DNA of 64,000 nucleotides. Origin: Arthrobacter sp. DNA4 (GTDB lineage Bacteria; Actinomycetota; Actinomycetes; Actinomycetales; Micrococcaceae). Shown piece after piece: positions 27,882 to 37,526 of the stretch. The notes beneath the pieces are model-generated. The model did no database searches. It was not told the origin of the DNA and saw nothing but the letters and a program-made list of their open reading frames with translations. The stretch is taken from NCBI RefSeq assembly GCF_024362385.1, contig NZ_CP101466.1, positions 1,798,001 to 1,862,000 of the forward strand, given 5' to 3'. Each line of letters begins with the position of its first letter. Positions within the stretch are counted from its first letter, which is position 1. The position numbers and the translations under genes were made by a program.

Positions 27882-30404
27882 CTACTCCGCAGCGTCCCCT
27901 GCTGCTGCCCCGTCCATCCACGCCATGGCCGGCCCCACCACGTCCACGGCCTGGGAGAGCGGGACGCCCGAGCCGTCGCGGCGGCCATGCTCCTGAGGCA
28001 GTGACCGCGCCACTCCGCCGGCGGACGACGCCTTGGCCGGGCCGTGGCCTGCCCAGGCCAGCAGGAGCATGTCCTCGCCCTTGAGGAACCGGTGCGACCG
28101 GACCCCGGCAGTGGCGCGCCCCTTGGCCGGATATTCGGAGAATGCCGTCACCTTGGCCGTGCCCGGCGCGGTGCCCGGGAGGGCTCCGTTGGTCCCGGCG
28201 ATGGTGACCACGACGGCGGCCTCATCCTTGGGCTGCACGGCACCAAAGAAGATCACCTGGTCACCCGCGGCGAGTTTGATCCCGGCCATGCCGCCGGCAG
28301 TGCGCCCCTGGGGGCGGACCACGGCTGCGGGGAACTTCAGCAACTGGCCTTCCCGGGTGAGGAACACGAGTTCGGCGTCATCGGCACCGGCGGGAGCCAC
28401 GCCCACCACCACGTCCTTGTCCTTGAGGGTGATGACCTCCCAGTCCTCCCGGTTCAGCGGGTAGTCCGGTTGGACGCGTTTCACCACGCCCTGCGCCGTG
28501 CCGATGGCCAGGACTTCATCCAGCCGCACGAACGCCACCAGCGCTTCACCCTTCACCAGGGTCAGGAACTCCTTGGCCGGAACGCCCCCGGCCAGGTTGG
28601 GCAGGCTTACCACGGGCGGCAGGACCGGCATGTCCATGACCTGCAGCCGGAGCATGCGGCCCAGCGACGTGACCGCCGCGATTTCGCCGCGGGCCGATGT
28701 CTTGACCACCGAGGTGTACACGTCGTGCCTGCTCCGGGGGCCTGCCTCGGCCAGCGGTTCCTGGTTGCTGGTGCGTGCCACCTGCCCGGAGGCGGTGAGG
28801 ATGGCCCAGCAGGGGTCGTCCGCGATCTCCAGGGACAGCGGCGCAGCCTTGCCCTTCTTCGCCCCGGCCAGTTCGGCAGCGGCGACGGTGGGGGACACGG
28901 CCTCGGACTCCAGGAGGACCGTCCGGCGCGGGGTGCCGTGTTCCTCGGCAATCGCGCCGAGTTCGTCGGAGACCACGGTGCGGAGCAGTTCCTCGGAGTC
29001 CAGGATGGCCTGCAGTTCCGCGATCTCGCGGCGGAGCTCGTCCTGCTCCTTCTCCAGCTCGATCCGGGAGTACTTGGTGAGCTGCCGCAGGCGCAGTTCA
29101 AGGATGTAGTTGGCCTGGACCTCGGTGAGGTCGTAGATGGACATCAGCCGCTCGCGCGCCGCCGCGGCCTCGTCCGAGGACCGGATGATCTGGATGACCT
29201 CGTCGATGTCCACGATGGCGATGAGGAGGCCTTCCACCAGGTGGAGGCGGTCCTTCTTCTTGCCCAGGCGGAAGACGGTCCGGCGGCGGACCACGTTGAT
29301 CCGGTGGTTGACGTAGACGCTCAATAGGTCCACCAGGCCCAGCGTCTGCGGCTGGCCGTCCACCAGGGTGACGTTGTTGATGCCGAAGGAGTCCTCCATC
29401 GGCGTGTACCGGTAGAGCTGCTGCAGGACCGCGTTCGGGTTGAAGCCGTTCTTCAGTTCGATGACCAGCCGCAGCCCGTGCTTGCGGTCCGTCAGGTCCA
29501 CGATGTCGCTGATGCCGGTCAGCTTCTTGGCGTTGACGGCATCTTTGATCTTCTCGATCACCTTTTCCGGGCCCACCATGTACGGCAGTTCAGTGACCAC
29601 CAGGCCGGTGCGGCGTGCGGAGAGCTGTTCGATCTCCACCTTGGCGCGGGTCTTGAAGGATCCGCGTCCGGTGGCGTAGGCGTCGCGGATGCCGTCCAGG
29701 CCCACGATCCGGCCGCCGCTGGGCAGGTCCGGGCCGGGGACGAACCGCATGAGGTCGTCCAGGGTGGCGTCGGGGTTGGCGATCAGGTGCCGGGCGGCGG
29801 AGATGACCTCCACCAGGTTGTGCGGGGCCATGTTGGTGGCCATGCCGACGGCGATGCCGGTGGCGCCGTTGACCAGCAGGTTGGGGAACGCGGCGGGCAG
29901 CACGTCCGGCTGGGTCAGCTGGTTGTCGTAGTTGGGGACGAAGTCCACCACGTCTTCGTCCAGGTGGTTGGTGAGCGTGAGGGCGGCCGCCGCCAGCCTG
30001 GCCTCGGTGTACCGCGGTGCTGCCGGGCCGTCGTCGAGCGAGCCGAAGTTGCCGTGCCCGTCGATCAGCGGCAGGCGCAGCGAAAAGTCCTGCGCCATGC
30101 GGACCATGGCGTCGTAGATGGCGGCGTCACCGTGCGGGTGCAGCTTACCCATGACCTCGCCCACCACGCGGGCGCTCTTGACGTGGCCGCGGTCAGGGCG
30201 CAGGCCCATGTCGCTCATCATGTACAGGATGCGGCGCTGTACCGGCTTGAGCCCGTCGCGCGCATCCGGCAGGGCCCGGGAGTAAATCACCGAGTACGCG
30301 TACTCCAGGAAGGAGCCCTGCATTTCGGACGTCACGTCGATATCGACGATGTTTTCCGTGTAGCTGTCGTCCACGATGGGTTTTGAACTTTGCCGTCGGG
30401 CCAT
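27882..30404 (-). CDS. parC: DNA topoisomerase IV subunit A (ParC; GyrA family)
   Basis: 840-residue DNA cleavage and rejoining subunit. The active-site Tyr is in APRYTEARL and the quinolone-determining helix is [15 protein letters not shown]. Ala replaces the Ser found in E. coli GyrA/ParC, while the acidic partner (Asp) is kept. The C-terminal beta-pinwheel lacks a good GyrA box (only the degenerate QGRTAGG), which supports ParC over GyrA. Partner of the parE gene on the opposite strand. The ATG 30404 follows AAGGA at rather long spacing. Confidence 0.9.
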   Translation of the reverse strand: MARRQSSKPIVDDSYTENIVDIDVTSEMQGSFLEYAYSVIYSRALPDARDGLKPVQRRILYMMSDMGLRPDRGHVKSARVVGEVMGKLHPHGDAAIYDAMVRMAQDFSLRLPLIDGHGNFGSLDDGPAAPRYTEARLAAAALTLTNHLDEDVVDFVPNYDNQLTQPDVLPAAFPNLLVNGATGIAVGMATNMAPHNLVEVISAARHLIANPDATLDDLMRFVPGPDLPSGGRIVGLDGIRDAYATGRGSFKTRAKVEIEQLSARRTGLVVTELPYMVGPEKVIEKIKDAVNAKKLTGISDIVDLTDRKHGLRLVIELKNGFNPNAVLQQLYRYTPMEDSFGINNVTLVDGQPQTLGLVDLLSVYVNHRINVVRRRTVFRLGKKKDRLHLVEGLLIAIVDIDEVIQIIRSSDEAAAARERLMSIYDLTEVQANYILELRLRQLTKYSRIELEKEQDELRREIAELQAILDSEELLRTVVSDELGAIAEEHGTPRRTVLLESEAVSPTVAAAELAGAKKGKAAPLSLEIADDPCWAILTASGQVARTSNQEPLAEAGPRSRHDVYTSVVKTSARGEIAAVTSLGRMLRLQVMDMPVLPPVVSLPNLAGGVPAKEFLTLVKGEALVAFVRLDEVLAIGTAQGVVKRVQPDYPLNREDWEVITLKDKDVVVGVAPAGADDAELVFLTREGQLLKFPAAVVRPQGRTAGGMAGIKLAAGDQVIFFGAVQPKDEAAVVVTIAGTNGALPGTAPGTAKVTAFSEYPAKGRATAGVRSHRFLKGEDMLLLAWAGHGPAKASSAGGVARSLPQEHGRRDGSGVPLSQAVDVVGPAMAWMDGAAAGDAAE

Positions 30405-30468
30405 GGGGTTTGGTGAATCCTTCTGCGGTTACTGCGCAGCCATAGGGTGTGCTGCGATAGTTTTTGGC

Positions 30469-30474
30469 TAGGCT
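30469..30474 (+). promoter_or_regulatory. -10 element (TAGGCT) of the GNAT/acyl-CoA synthetase gene
   Basis: TAGGCT, six bases, then ATG 30481; no Shine-Dalgarno sequence. Confidence 0.55.
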
Positions 30475-30480
30475 AAGCCT

Positions 30481-33165
30481 ATGGTGGATCAGCCCGGGGA
30501 CGGCGAATATCCGGAACATTGGGAAGCCGATGTCGTCCTGCGTGACGGCGGGACAGCGCATCTGCGGCCCATCCACCCGTCGGACGCGGACGCCGTCCAG
30601 GCCTTCCATACCGGGCAGTCGCAGAATTCAATCTACATGCGCTTCTTTGCGTTCAAAGCCAGGTTGTCCGCGAAGGAGCTCAAGCGGTTCACCGAGGTGG
30701 ACTACAAGGACCGGGTGGCGTTCGTCATCACCATTGGCGGCGAAATCATCGGAATCGGCCGGTATGACCGGCTGACCGATCCCACCGAGGCGGAGGTCGC
30801 CTTCAACATTGCCGACGCCCACCAGGGGAGGGGCATCGGGTCCATCCTGCTGGAGCACCTTGCCGCCGCGGCGCACGAAAACGGCATCCGGAAGTTCACC
30901 GCCGAGGTCCTGCCCGAGAACCGCAAGATGCTGATGGTCTTCTCCGACGCCGGCTACGACGTCAAGCGCCACTTCGACGACGGCGTCGTCAGCCTGGAGT
31001 TCAACGTCGACCCCACCGAAAAATCCCGTGCCGTGATGGAATCCCGCGAGCACCGCGCGGAGGCGAGGAGCGTCCGGGAGCTGCTGGCGCCGTCGTCCGT
31101 TGCCGTCATCGGGGCCAGCCGCCGTTGGGGGACCGTGGGGTACCAGCTGCTCGAGCACATCATCGAGGGCGGTTTCCACGGCCCGGTGTACGCCATCAAC
31201 CCGGAGGCGCTGGAACTGGCGGGCATGATGTCCTACGGCAAGCTCTCCGAAGTTCCCCAGCCCGTCCAGCTGGCCATCATCGCCGTGCCCTACGAGGAAG
31301 TTGCAGGCGTGGTGGAAGAGTGCGCGGCGGCCGGCGTCAAGGGCGTGGTGATCGCCTCCGCAGGCTTCGCGGACGACGGCGAACGCGGGCTCCAGCGGCA
31401 GCGCGCCCTGGTGCGCCAGGCCAGGGCGAACGGGATGCGGGTGATAGGGCCGGCGTCGCTGGGCATCGCCAACACCCACCCCGACGTCTCACTGAACGCC
31501 TCCATGGCGCCAACCATGCCGCTGCGCGGCAGCCTGGGCCTGTTCAGCCAGTCGGCGGCCATCGGCGTCTCGCTGTACGCCGCCTCCAGCCGGCGCAGGC
31601 TGGGGCTGTCCAGCCTGCTCTCGGCGGGCAACCGGGCGGACGTTTCCGGCAACGACATGATGCAGTACTGGGAGGACGACGCCGACACCTCCGCCGTGGG
31701 CCTGTATCTCGAATCGATCGGCAACCCGCGTAAGTTCTCCCGGATCGCACGCCGGCTGGCACGCACCAAGCCGGTCATCGTGGCCAAATCCGACACCATG
31801 GGGCTCCGCCTGCCACCAGGTCATGCCGTCCGCACCACGCAGGCGCCGGCGGGAGCGCTGGATGCCATGCTGCGCCAGTCCGGCGTGATCCGGGTGGAAA
31901 CCGTGGAACAACTGGTGGATGTGGCACAGGTGGTGTCGGGAAGGCTGCTCCCGGCCGGACCCGACGTCGCCATCTTCAGCAACTCCCAGGCGCTGGGCAA
32001 CGTGGTGGCGGACAGCGCTGCGGCACACGGCCTGGGAGTGGCGCAGGTGGTTTCCGGGCTCGACCTGGACGCCGGACAATCGGTGGCCCTGCCTCTGCTC
32101 CGGAAGGCCCTCCTTGACGCCCTTGCCTCGGACGCCGTCCACGCCGCCGTCGCCGCACTCCTGCCTGCCCGCGGGCTGACGGTCGACGCGGTGGCCCAGG
32201 TCCTCGCAGAATGCTCCGCAAGCGCAGGGAAGCCGGTGGTGGCAGCCTTCACCGGAATCCTGGACCCCGCCATCAACGTGGAGGGCCTGCTGGGAACCGA
32301 GGGCTGCACCGTCCCCTGCTTCTCAAACCCCGGCGCGGCGGTGGCCGCTCTCGCCGCGGTGGTCCGGTACGCGGAATGGGCCGCCCGCGACCAGGGGCAC
32401 TTCGTGGAGCCCGCCGGTTGCGACCCGCGGCAGGCGGCGGCTGAGATCGACGAACTGCTGCGGGACGTCACGGGTGAACAGCTCAAGCAGCTGGACCCGG
32501 CGGCAACCGCCTCCCTCCTGGGGCATTACGGCATTTCCGTCCTGCCCTCGGCGCCGTTTACCACCCCTGATGAGGCGGTCGCCGCCGCCGACTCACTGGG
32601 CTGGCCGGTGGTGCTGAAGACCACCGAACCTGCCCTCCGCCACCGGCTGGACCTCGGCGGCGTGCGGCTTGGCATCGAGGACGCCGAATCGCTGCGCCTG
32701 AATGTGCTGCAGATGCGGCGCGCGCTCGCTGCCTATGGAGATCCGGCCCTCGAAGTCCAGGCCATGGCCCCGGTGGGGCAGACGTGCACGTTCCGGGCCA
32801 TCGAGGACCCCCTGCTGGGCCCGGTCATCTCCTTCGGCCTTGCCGGTGACGCCGTCAACCTCCTCGACGACTGGTCCCACCGGGTTCCGCCGCTCTCCGC
32901 GGCCGACGTTCACGACTTCATCCGGGCGCCCAGGGCGTCCCGGAAGCTCTTCGGCTACCAGGGCCTGCCGGCCGTGGACGTGCAGGCGCTGGAGGACCTC
33001 GCGGGCAGGCTGGCATGGATGAAGGACAACCATCCGGAGATCGCGCTGGTGGAATTCAACCCTGTCCTGTGCGGCACCTCCGGGGCCACCATCCTCGCCG
33101 CGGACGTGCGGATCGGCAACGCCGCGCAGCGCACCGACAGCGCCCGCCGGGCCATGCTGGGCTGA
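30481..33165 (+). CDS. GNAT acetyltransferase / NDP-forming acyl-CoA synthetase fusion (Pat-like)
   Basis: 894 residues. An N-terminal GNAT domain (about 25-170; acetyl-CoA loop near HQGRGIGS) is fused to an ADP-forming acyl-CoA synthetase-like part: CoA-binding domain (about 200-290, AVIGASRRWGTVGYQL), succinyl-CoA ligase-like domains (about 325-640) and an ATP-grasp domain (about 660-890). The order matches actinobacterial protein acetyltransferases of the PatA type; in Salmonella Pat the GNAT part is at the C-terminus (recalled). It probably acetylates lysines of metabolic enzymes, with the synthetase part catalytic or a sensor. I see SQSAAIGVSLYA where a phospho-His might be expected, so the ligase part may not be active. 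Confidence 0.88.
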   Translation: MVDQPGDGEYPEHWEADVVLRDGGTAHLRPIHPSDADAVQAFHTGQSQNSIYMRFFAFKARLSAKELKRFTEVDYKDRVAFVITIGGEIIGIGRYDRLTDPTEAEVAFNIADAHQGRGIGSILLEHLAAAAHENGIRKFTAEVLPENRKMLMVFSDAGYDVKRHFDDGVVSLEFNVDPTEKSRAVMESREHRAEARSVRELLAPSSVAVIGASRRWGTVGYQLLEHIIEGGFHGPVYAINPEALELAGMMSYGKLSEVPQPVQLAIIAVPYEEVAGVVEECAAAGVKGVVIASAGFADDGERGLQRQRALVRQARANGMRVIGPASLGIANTHPDVSLNASMAPTMPLRGSLGLFSQSAAIGVSLYAASSRRRLGLSSLLSAGNRADVSGNDMMQYWEDDADTSAVGLYLESIGNPRKFSRIARRLARTKPVIVAKSDTMGLRLPPGHAVRTTQAPAGALDAMLRQSGVIRVETVEQLVDVAQVVSGRLLPAGPDVAIFSNSQALGNVVADSAAAHGLGVAQVVSGLDLDAGQSVALPLLRKALLDALASDAVHAAVAALLPARGLTVDAVAQVLAECSASAGKPVVAAFTGILDPAINVEGLLGTEGCTVPCFSNPGAAVAALAAVVRYAEWAARDQGHFVEPAGCDPRQAAAEIDELLRDVTGEQLKQLDPAATASLLGHYGISVLPSAPFTTPDEAVAAADSLGWPVVLKTTEPALRHRLDLGGVRLGIEDAESLRLNVLQMRRALAAYGDPALEVQAMAPVGQTCTFRAIEDPLLGPVISFGLAGDAVNLLDDWSHRVPPLSAADVHDFIRAPRASRKLFGYQGLPAVDVQALEDLAGRLAWMKDNHPEIALVEFNPVLCGTSGATILAADVRIGNAAQRTDSARRAMLG

Positions 33166-33194
33166 GGCGGTTAGCAAGTGACCGGCCGATCTGT

Positions 33195-33200
33195 GAAAAT
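33195..33200 (+). promoter_or_regulatory. -10 element (GAAAAT, extended TGTGAAAAT) of the DUF5998 gene
   Basis: Followed by six bases and ATG 33207. The TG one base upstream is an extended -10 feature. Confidence 0.45.
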
Positions 33201-33206
33201 GGGGGC

Positions 33207-33950
33207 ATGAGCTTCCAGCCTCCCGCGTCGGCGCCCGAAACGCCCGGAAACGAAAACCAGGCAGTCCGCCAGCACAGCTCACACAACCACGGAGTCCAGG
33301 GCCAGAGCCTGGAGGACGCGCTGCAGAAGGCCGGGTTCTACCCGCGCCTGGTGTCTGATGTTGTTGACGACGCCCTGGACGGCCGGGACTGCGTGGCGCA
33401 CCTGGTGCACCTGGAAACGCACTTCGACCGGGCAGAAGTGCGCCGCCACATCACGGTCCTGGTCCTCACCGCGGACATGCTGGTCATCACCCATGTGGAC
33501 GACCAGCAGCTGGATGAGGCGGGGGAGCAGATCGTCGCCCAGATCTCCACCGAGTCCGTTCCCGTGGCCCAGATCAGGTCGGTGGTGCTGAGCTACATGT
33601 ACGCGCAGCCGCAAAACTACAAACCGTCAGACCCGGTACGGGAACTGACACTGTCCATCGCGTGGTCCGGCGGCCAGCGGCTGGACATGGGTCCGGCCAG
33701 CTGCGGCGATCCGCAGTGCGAAGCGGACCACGGCTACACCGGAACCATCGCGCAGGAGGACATCGTGCTCCGGATCAGCGCCGAAGCGGACGGGCTGCAG
33801 GCCGTGCAGGACGCCAAACTGTTTGCCCGGGCCCTGCGCGCGGTCAACACCGGTTCCGCCGCCCCCGTATCCCACGCCCAGTCCATGGCGCCGCGGCCGC
33901 GCTCCGGAGTGTTCGGCAACCGGCTCAGCCGCGGGCACCAGCAGCGCTGA
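33207..33950 (+). CDS. DUF5998 family protein
   Basis: 247 residues. The conserved core runs from about residue 30 (LEDALQKAGFYPRLVSDVVDDAL) to about 215; the acidic segment HLVHLETHFDRAEVRRH and a CGDPQCEADH motif are seen. Both tails are low complexity. The function is unknown; the protein is common in actinobacteria. Its TGA overlaps the next gene's ATG (TGATG), so it is coupled to the phosphodiesterase-like gene and then tdk. Confidence 0.82.
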   Translation: MSFQPPASAPETPGNENQAVRQHSSHNHGVQGQSLEDALQKAGFYPRLVSDVVDDALDGRDCVAHLVHLETHFDRAEVRRHITVLVLTADMLVITHVDDQQLDEAGEQIVAQISTESVPVAQIRSVVLSYMYAQPQNYKPSDPVRELTLSIAWSGGQRLDMGPASCGDPQCEADHGYTGTIAQEDIVLRISAEADGLQAVQDAKLFARALRAVNTGSAAPVSHAQSMAPRPRSGVFGNRLSRGHQQR

Positions 33951-35176
33951 TGCCGGAAGACCGCCACCACGCCGTACAAGCCTCCGGACGCACCCCCGAC
34001 CTTCCGCCTGCTCCCGCCTACGGGCATCGTTCCATCGCTGAAGTACTGACCAGTGCCACGGCAAGCCTTGGGGTGGAGGGTTTTGCCAATGCCCTCGGAT
34101 TCCCTGCCGCCTCACGGGTCTGCGTGGTACTCGCGGACGGACTGGGCCGGAACCTCCTCAAGCAGAAATCCGCCCACACCCCGTTCCTCCGCTCTGTGCT
34201 TCAGGCCGGGCAGGGCGACGTCCCGGTGTGGCTGGACTCCGCCTTCCCTTCCACCACGGCAGCGGCCCTGTCCAGCTTTGGGACCGGGCTTCCTGCCGGT
34301 CAGCATGGCATGGTGGGCTACGACGTCCTGGACCCCGACCAGGACAAGGTGGTCAACCTGCTGGGGAACTGGGATCCGGGCGTAGACCCGTCCGCCTGGC
34401 AGCCGTTCCCTACCGTGTTCGAACGGATCGCCGGACAGGTGGATGTCAGCACCGTCAGCCTCTCCCAGTTCGACGGCTCGCCCATGACCCGGGCCGCACT
34501 CAGGGGCGGCAGGTTCATTCCGGGGACAACCGCCCATGCCCGGACCGCCGCCGCCGCCGAAGCCATGGCAGCATCCGGCCCGTCCCTCATGTATTTCTAC
34601 GTCAACGACCTGGACAAGGCCGGGCACCGCTACGGCTGCCGCTCCGAGCAGTGGGAACACCAGCTGGAAGAGCTTGATGCCACTGTCAAGCGGCTCAACT
34701 CCACCCTTCCCGCCGGCACCACCATCCTGCTCACGGCAGACCACGGGATGCTGGACGTGGCCGAACCGCAGCGGATCGATTTCTCCACGGACCCTGCCCT
34801 GGTGGAGGGCGTCCGCCACACGGCAGGTGAACCACGGATGGTCCACCTGTACCTGGCGGACTCCGATGCCGCCTCTGACGGCGCTGAGCGGCTTATCGCT
34901 GCCTGGAAGGCGCGGTTCGGAGACCGGATCTGGGCCTTCACCCGCGGTGAAGCCGTTGCCGGAGGACTCTTTGGCGAGGATGTCCGGCCCGCTGTCGAAG
35001 GCAGGATCGGTGACGTCATGATCGCGGCGCGGGACGCCGTCGCGCTTTACGATGGCCGGCGCATGCGGCCGACTGCCATGGAGGTGGTGGGCCAGCACGG
35101 CTCGCTGACCAAGGCCGAGCGGGAGGTTCCGCTGCTCTGCTTTACGGCCGAAGGAAGGAACCGCCGGCGTGGCTGA
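33950..35176 (+). CDS. Alkaline phosphatase superfamily protein (nucleotide pyrophosphatase/phosphodiesterase type)
   Basis: 408 residues of the phosphodiesterase (PF01663) branch. The metal-binding LADGLGRNLL motif is near residue 51, a probable nucleophile Thr/Ser in FPSTTAAAL near residue 100, and TADHGMLD with two metal ligands near residue 265. No signal peptide, so cytoplasmic. It overlaps DUF5998 by one base at its start and tdk by eight at its end. Substrate unknown; the neighbouring tdk makes a nucleotide plausible. Confidence 0.88.
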   Translation: MPEDRHHAVQASGRTPDLPPAPAYGHRSIAEVLTSATASLGVEGFANALGFPAASRVCVVLADGLGRNLLKQKSAHTPFLRSVLQAGQGDVPVWLDSAFPSTTAAALSSFGTGLPAGQHGMVGYDVLDPDQDKVVNLLGNWDPGVDPSAWQPFPTVFERIAGQVDVSTVSLSQFDGSPMTRAALRGGRFIPGTTAHARTAAAAEAMAASGPSLMYFYVNDLDKAGHRYGCRSEQWEHQLEELDATVKRLNSTLPAGTTILLTADHGMLDVAEPQRIDFSTDPALVEGVRHTAGEPRMVHLYLADSDAASDGAERLIAAWKARFGDRIWAFTRGEAVAGGLFGEDVRPAVEGRIGDVMIAARDAVALYDGRRMRPTAMEVVGQHGSLTKAEREVPLLCFTAEGRNRRRG

Positions 35177-35909
35177 GCTCATCCTCTTCTCCGGCACCAT
35201 GGACTGCGGAAAGTCCACCCTGGCCCTGCAGATGGACTACAACCACCGGGCCCGCGGCCGCGGCGGGGTCCGGTTCAGCCGCAATGACCGCGCCGGGGAG
35301 TCCCGGATCTCCAGCCGCCTGGGCCTGGAGACGGACGCCGTGGAGGTGCTGGACACCACCGACTTCTGGGAGGAAGTCATGATCCGCCGCACCCAGGGGC
35401 AGCGTGTTGACTACCTAATCTGCGACGAAGCCCAGTTCTACACGCCCGAACAGGTGGAGCAGCTGGCCAAGGTGGTGGACGAGATCGACGTGGACGTCTT
35501 CGCGTTCGGCATCACCGCTGATTTCCGCACCAGGCTGTTCCCTGGTTCGCAACGCCTGATCGAGCTCGCCGACCGGGTGCAGGTGCTCCAGGTGGAGGCG
35601 CTGTGCTGGTGCGGCCGCCGCGCCACCCACAATGCCAGGACGGTCGACGGCGTCATGGTCACCGAGGGCGCCCAGGTTGTGGTGGGCGACGTGGACATGG
35701 TGGTTGACGCTGCTGTCCCCGAGGCCGGGCACGTGCCTGTTGTGGGGTACGAAACCCTGTGCCGGCGACACTTCATGCGGCGGGTGACGGCGCACGGCGC
35801 ATCTCTGATGGCACAACAGGACCAACTGCTGCCGTTCGACGTCGATGCCTGCCTCTGGCACGGCTCCGGCGGACCCGGCGAGGGCCGGGGGACAGGCCCG
35901 AAGGGCTGA
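35169..35909 (+). CDS. tdk: Thymidine kinase (type II)
   Basis: 246 residues. P-loop GTMDCGKST (9-17), catalytic Glu87 in CDEAQFYTPEQ, and the zinc-ribbon cysteines in LCWCGRRATHNAR and ETLCRRHF are all present. It phosphorylates thymidine to dTMP in salvage. Start GTG 35169 lies inside the end of the preceding gene, so it is translationally coupled. The C-terminal 40 residues extend past the usual family end and are low complexity. Confidence 0.93.
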   Translation: MAELILFSGTMDCGKSTLALQMDYNHRARGRGGVRFSRNDRAGESRISSRLGLETDAVEVLDTTDFWEEVMIRRTQGQRVDYLICDEAQFYTPEQVEQLAKVVDEIDVDVFAFGITADFRTRLFPGSQRLIELADRVQVLQVEALCWCGRRATHNARTVDGVMVTEGAQVVVGDVDMVVDAAVPEAGHVPVVGYETLCRRHFMRRVTAHGASLMAQQDQLLPFDVDACLWHGSGGPGEGRGTGPKG

Positions 35910-36009
35910 CCCTTCCCCGCACGCACCGGCACTTCCGCACCGGCACCTCCATTCCGGGAAGCAGAAGCGCTCCCTTTCGCCTCCGACTCAAAATGTCGTA
36001 CCCCCTTGT

Positions 36010-36015
36010 CATGAT
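36010..36015 (+). promoter_or_regulatory. -10 element (CATGAT) of the DUF222-HNH gene
   Basis: Followed by six bases and ATG 36022; leaderless arrangement. Confidence 0.45.
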
Positions 36016-36021
36016 GGGTTT

Positions 36022-37482
36022 ATGGGGAAGGCAGCGGTGGTGAGGGCTTTTGGGGAAATTCGTGCTGCCCTTGCCGTGCTGAATGCAGAGGTTGGTGCCG
36101 TGGTTGATGGGGCCGGTGCGGTGCCTTTTTCTGTTGCGGACCCGTTGGCTGGTTTGGCGGATGGTTGCCTGGAGATTTTGGCCGGGTCCCGTGAGGTTGA
36201 GGCCGGGATTGCTGCGGTGAAGGCCAGGGCCGCCGTTGGGTATGCGGAAAGCGCCGCTGCCGTTGCCGGGCCGGACGTGCCGGTGCAGGCGCAGGAGATG
36301 GCGGTCGCGGCGGAGATCGGCTGTGTGCTGGCTCTGGGGCCGCGGGCGGCGGGTTCGTTCCTGGCCACCTCGCACGCGGTCACGGCGACGTTGCCGCGGA
36401 CGTTGGAGGCTTTGCAGGCCGGGGTGATCTCCTGGAGCCACGCGGTGGTGATGGCCGATGAGACAGCGTGTTTGGATGCCGCGGGGGCGGCGGCGTTGGA
36501 AGCCCATTTCCTGGACCCGGACGCACCGGACCGGGCGCGGGGGTGCCCGGTGGGGCAGCTTCCGGCGCACCGGTTCAAAGCCAAGGCCCGCACCTGGCGG
36601 GAACGCCAGCAGGCCGGGTCCATCGAACAACGCCACGCCAAAGGAGTCGCGGACCGGCGGGTGGAGTTCCGGCCGGACCAGGACGGGATGGCCTGGCTCT
36701 CCGCCTACCTGCCCGCGGACCAGGCCCAGGCCGGGTGGAACCGGCTCACGGCGGCCGCCCGTGGCATGCAGGGACCGGATGAAGGCCGCACAATGACCCA
36801 GCTCCGGGCCGACACCTTCGCCAACGCGATCCTCACCAACGGCACCACAGTCAACGATGCCAGGCTCGGCGCGGGAACTGACCAGCAATCTCCGATCCGG
36901 GCGCAGGTGCTGGTCACCGTCCCGGTGTTCTCCCTGATGGGCCAGACCGACGAGCCGGCGATGCTGGACGGGTACGGCCCCATCCCGCCGTCAATGGCCC
37001 GGGAACTGGTGGCCGGTGGTGCGGGGTCGTTCTACCGGGTGCTGGTGGACCCGCGGGACGGGGCACCATTGGAAATCGGCCGAACAAGCTACCGGGTCAC
37101 CAAAGCCATGCGGTCCTGGCTGCGAATGCGGGACGGGAAGTGCCCGTTCCCGGGCTGCTGCAACAACTCCCTGGACAACGACGCCGACCACATCCTCGCC
37201 TGGGCCAAGGGCGGCACCACCGGAATCAGCAACCTGGGACAGCCCTGCCCCAAACACCACAAACTCCGCCACACCACCGGATGGAAACCCACACCCGCCA
37301 CCAAGAACGAACCACCCGGCTGGACCTCACCCACCGGCCGCCACTACCAAAGCGAACACCAGGACTGGGAACCTACTCAATGGCCTCCGGGGTGGCCGTC
37401 GGGGTTCTTGCCCGAGGACCGCAACAAGCCTGGAGAATCGAGCCTTCTGGAAGATGCCCTCCTCCAGCACCTTGCCGTGTGA
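36022..37482 (+). CDS. DUF222 / HNH endonuclease domain protein
   Basis: 486 residues. The N-terminal DUF222 domain (about 30-330) is followed by an HNH nuclease motif near residue 380 (CPFPGCCNNSLDNDADHILAWAKGGTTG ... CPKHHKLRH, split here for clarity), with Cys pairs for zinc and DH/H catalytic residues. These proteins occur in many copies in Arthrobacter-type genomes and resemble the 13E12 repeat family of mycobacteria (recalled); whether they are selfish is unsettled. The first 150 bases are noticeably richer in T (gtt, ttt codons) than neighbours, hinting at a different history. I chose ATG 36022 for the -10 six bases before it. Confidence 0.85.
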   Translation: MGKAAVVRAFGEIRAALAVLNAEVGAVVDGAGAVPFSVADPLAGLADGCLEILAGSREVEAGIAAVKARAAVGYAESAAAVAGPDVPVQAQEMAVAAEIGCVLALGPRAAGSFLATSHAVTATLPRTLEALQAGVISWSHAVVMADETACLDAAGAAALEAHFLDPDAPDRARGCPVGQLPAHRFKAKARTWRERQQAGSIEQRHAKGVADRRVEFRPDQDGMAWLSAYLPADQAQAGWNRLTAAARGMQGPDEGRTMTQLRADTFANAILTNGTTVNDARLGAGTDQQSPIRAQVLVTVPVFSLMGQTDEPAMLDGYGPIPPSMARELVAGGAGSFYRVLVDPRDGAPLEIGRTSYRVTKAMRSWLRMRDGKCPFPGCCNNSLDNDADHILAWAKGGTTGISNLGQPCPKHHKLRHTTGWKPTPATKNEPPGWTSPTGRHYQSEHQDWEPTQWPPGWPSGFLPEDRNKPGESSLLEDALLQHLAV

Positions 37483-37526
37483 CGCGCCCATTTGCGGCGC
37501 ACTGCCGGGTTGAGCAGCGCTGATAG

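Noticed and set aside
36022..37482. DUF222-HNH gene as a group II intron, intein or transposon gene
   Set aside because: No flanking repeats, target duplications or intron structure are visible; the gene stands alone.
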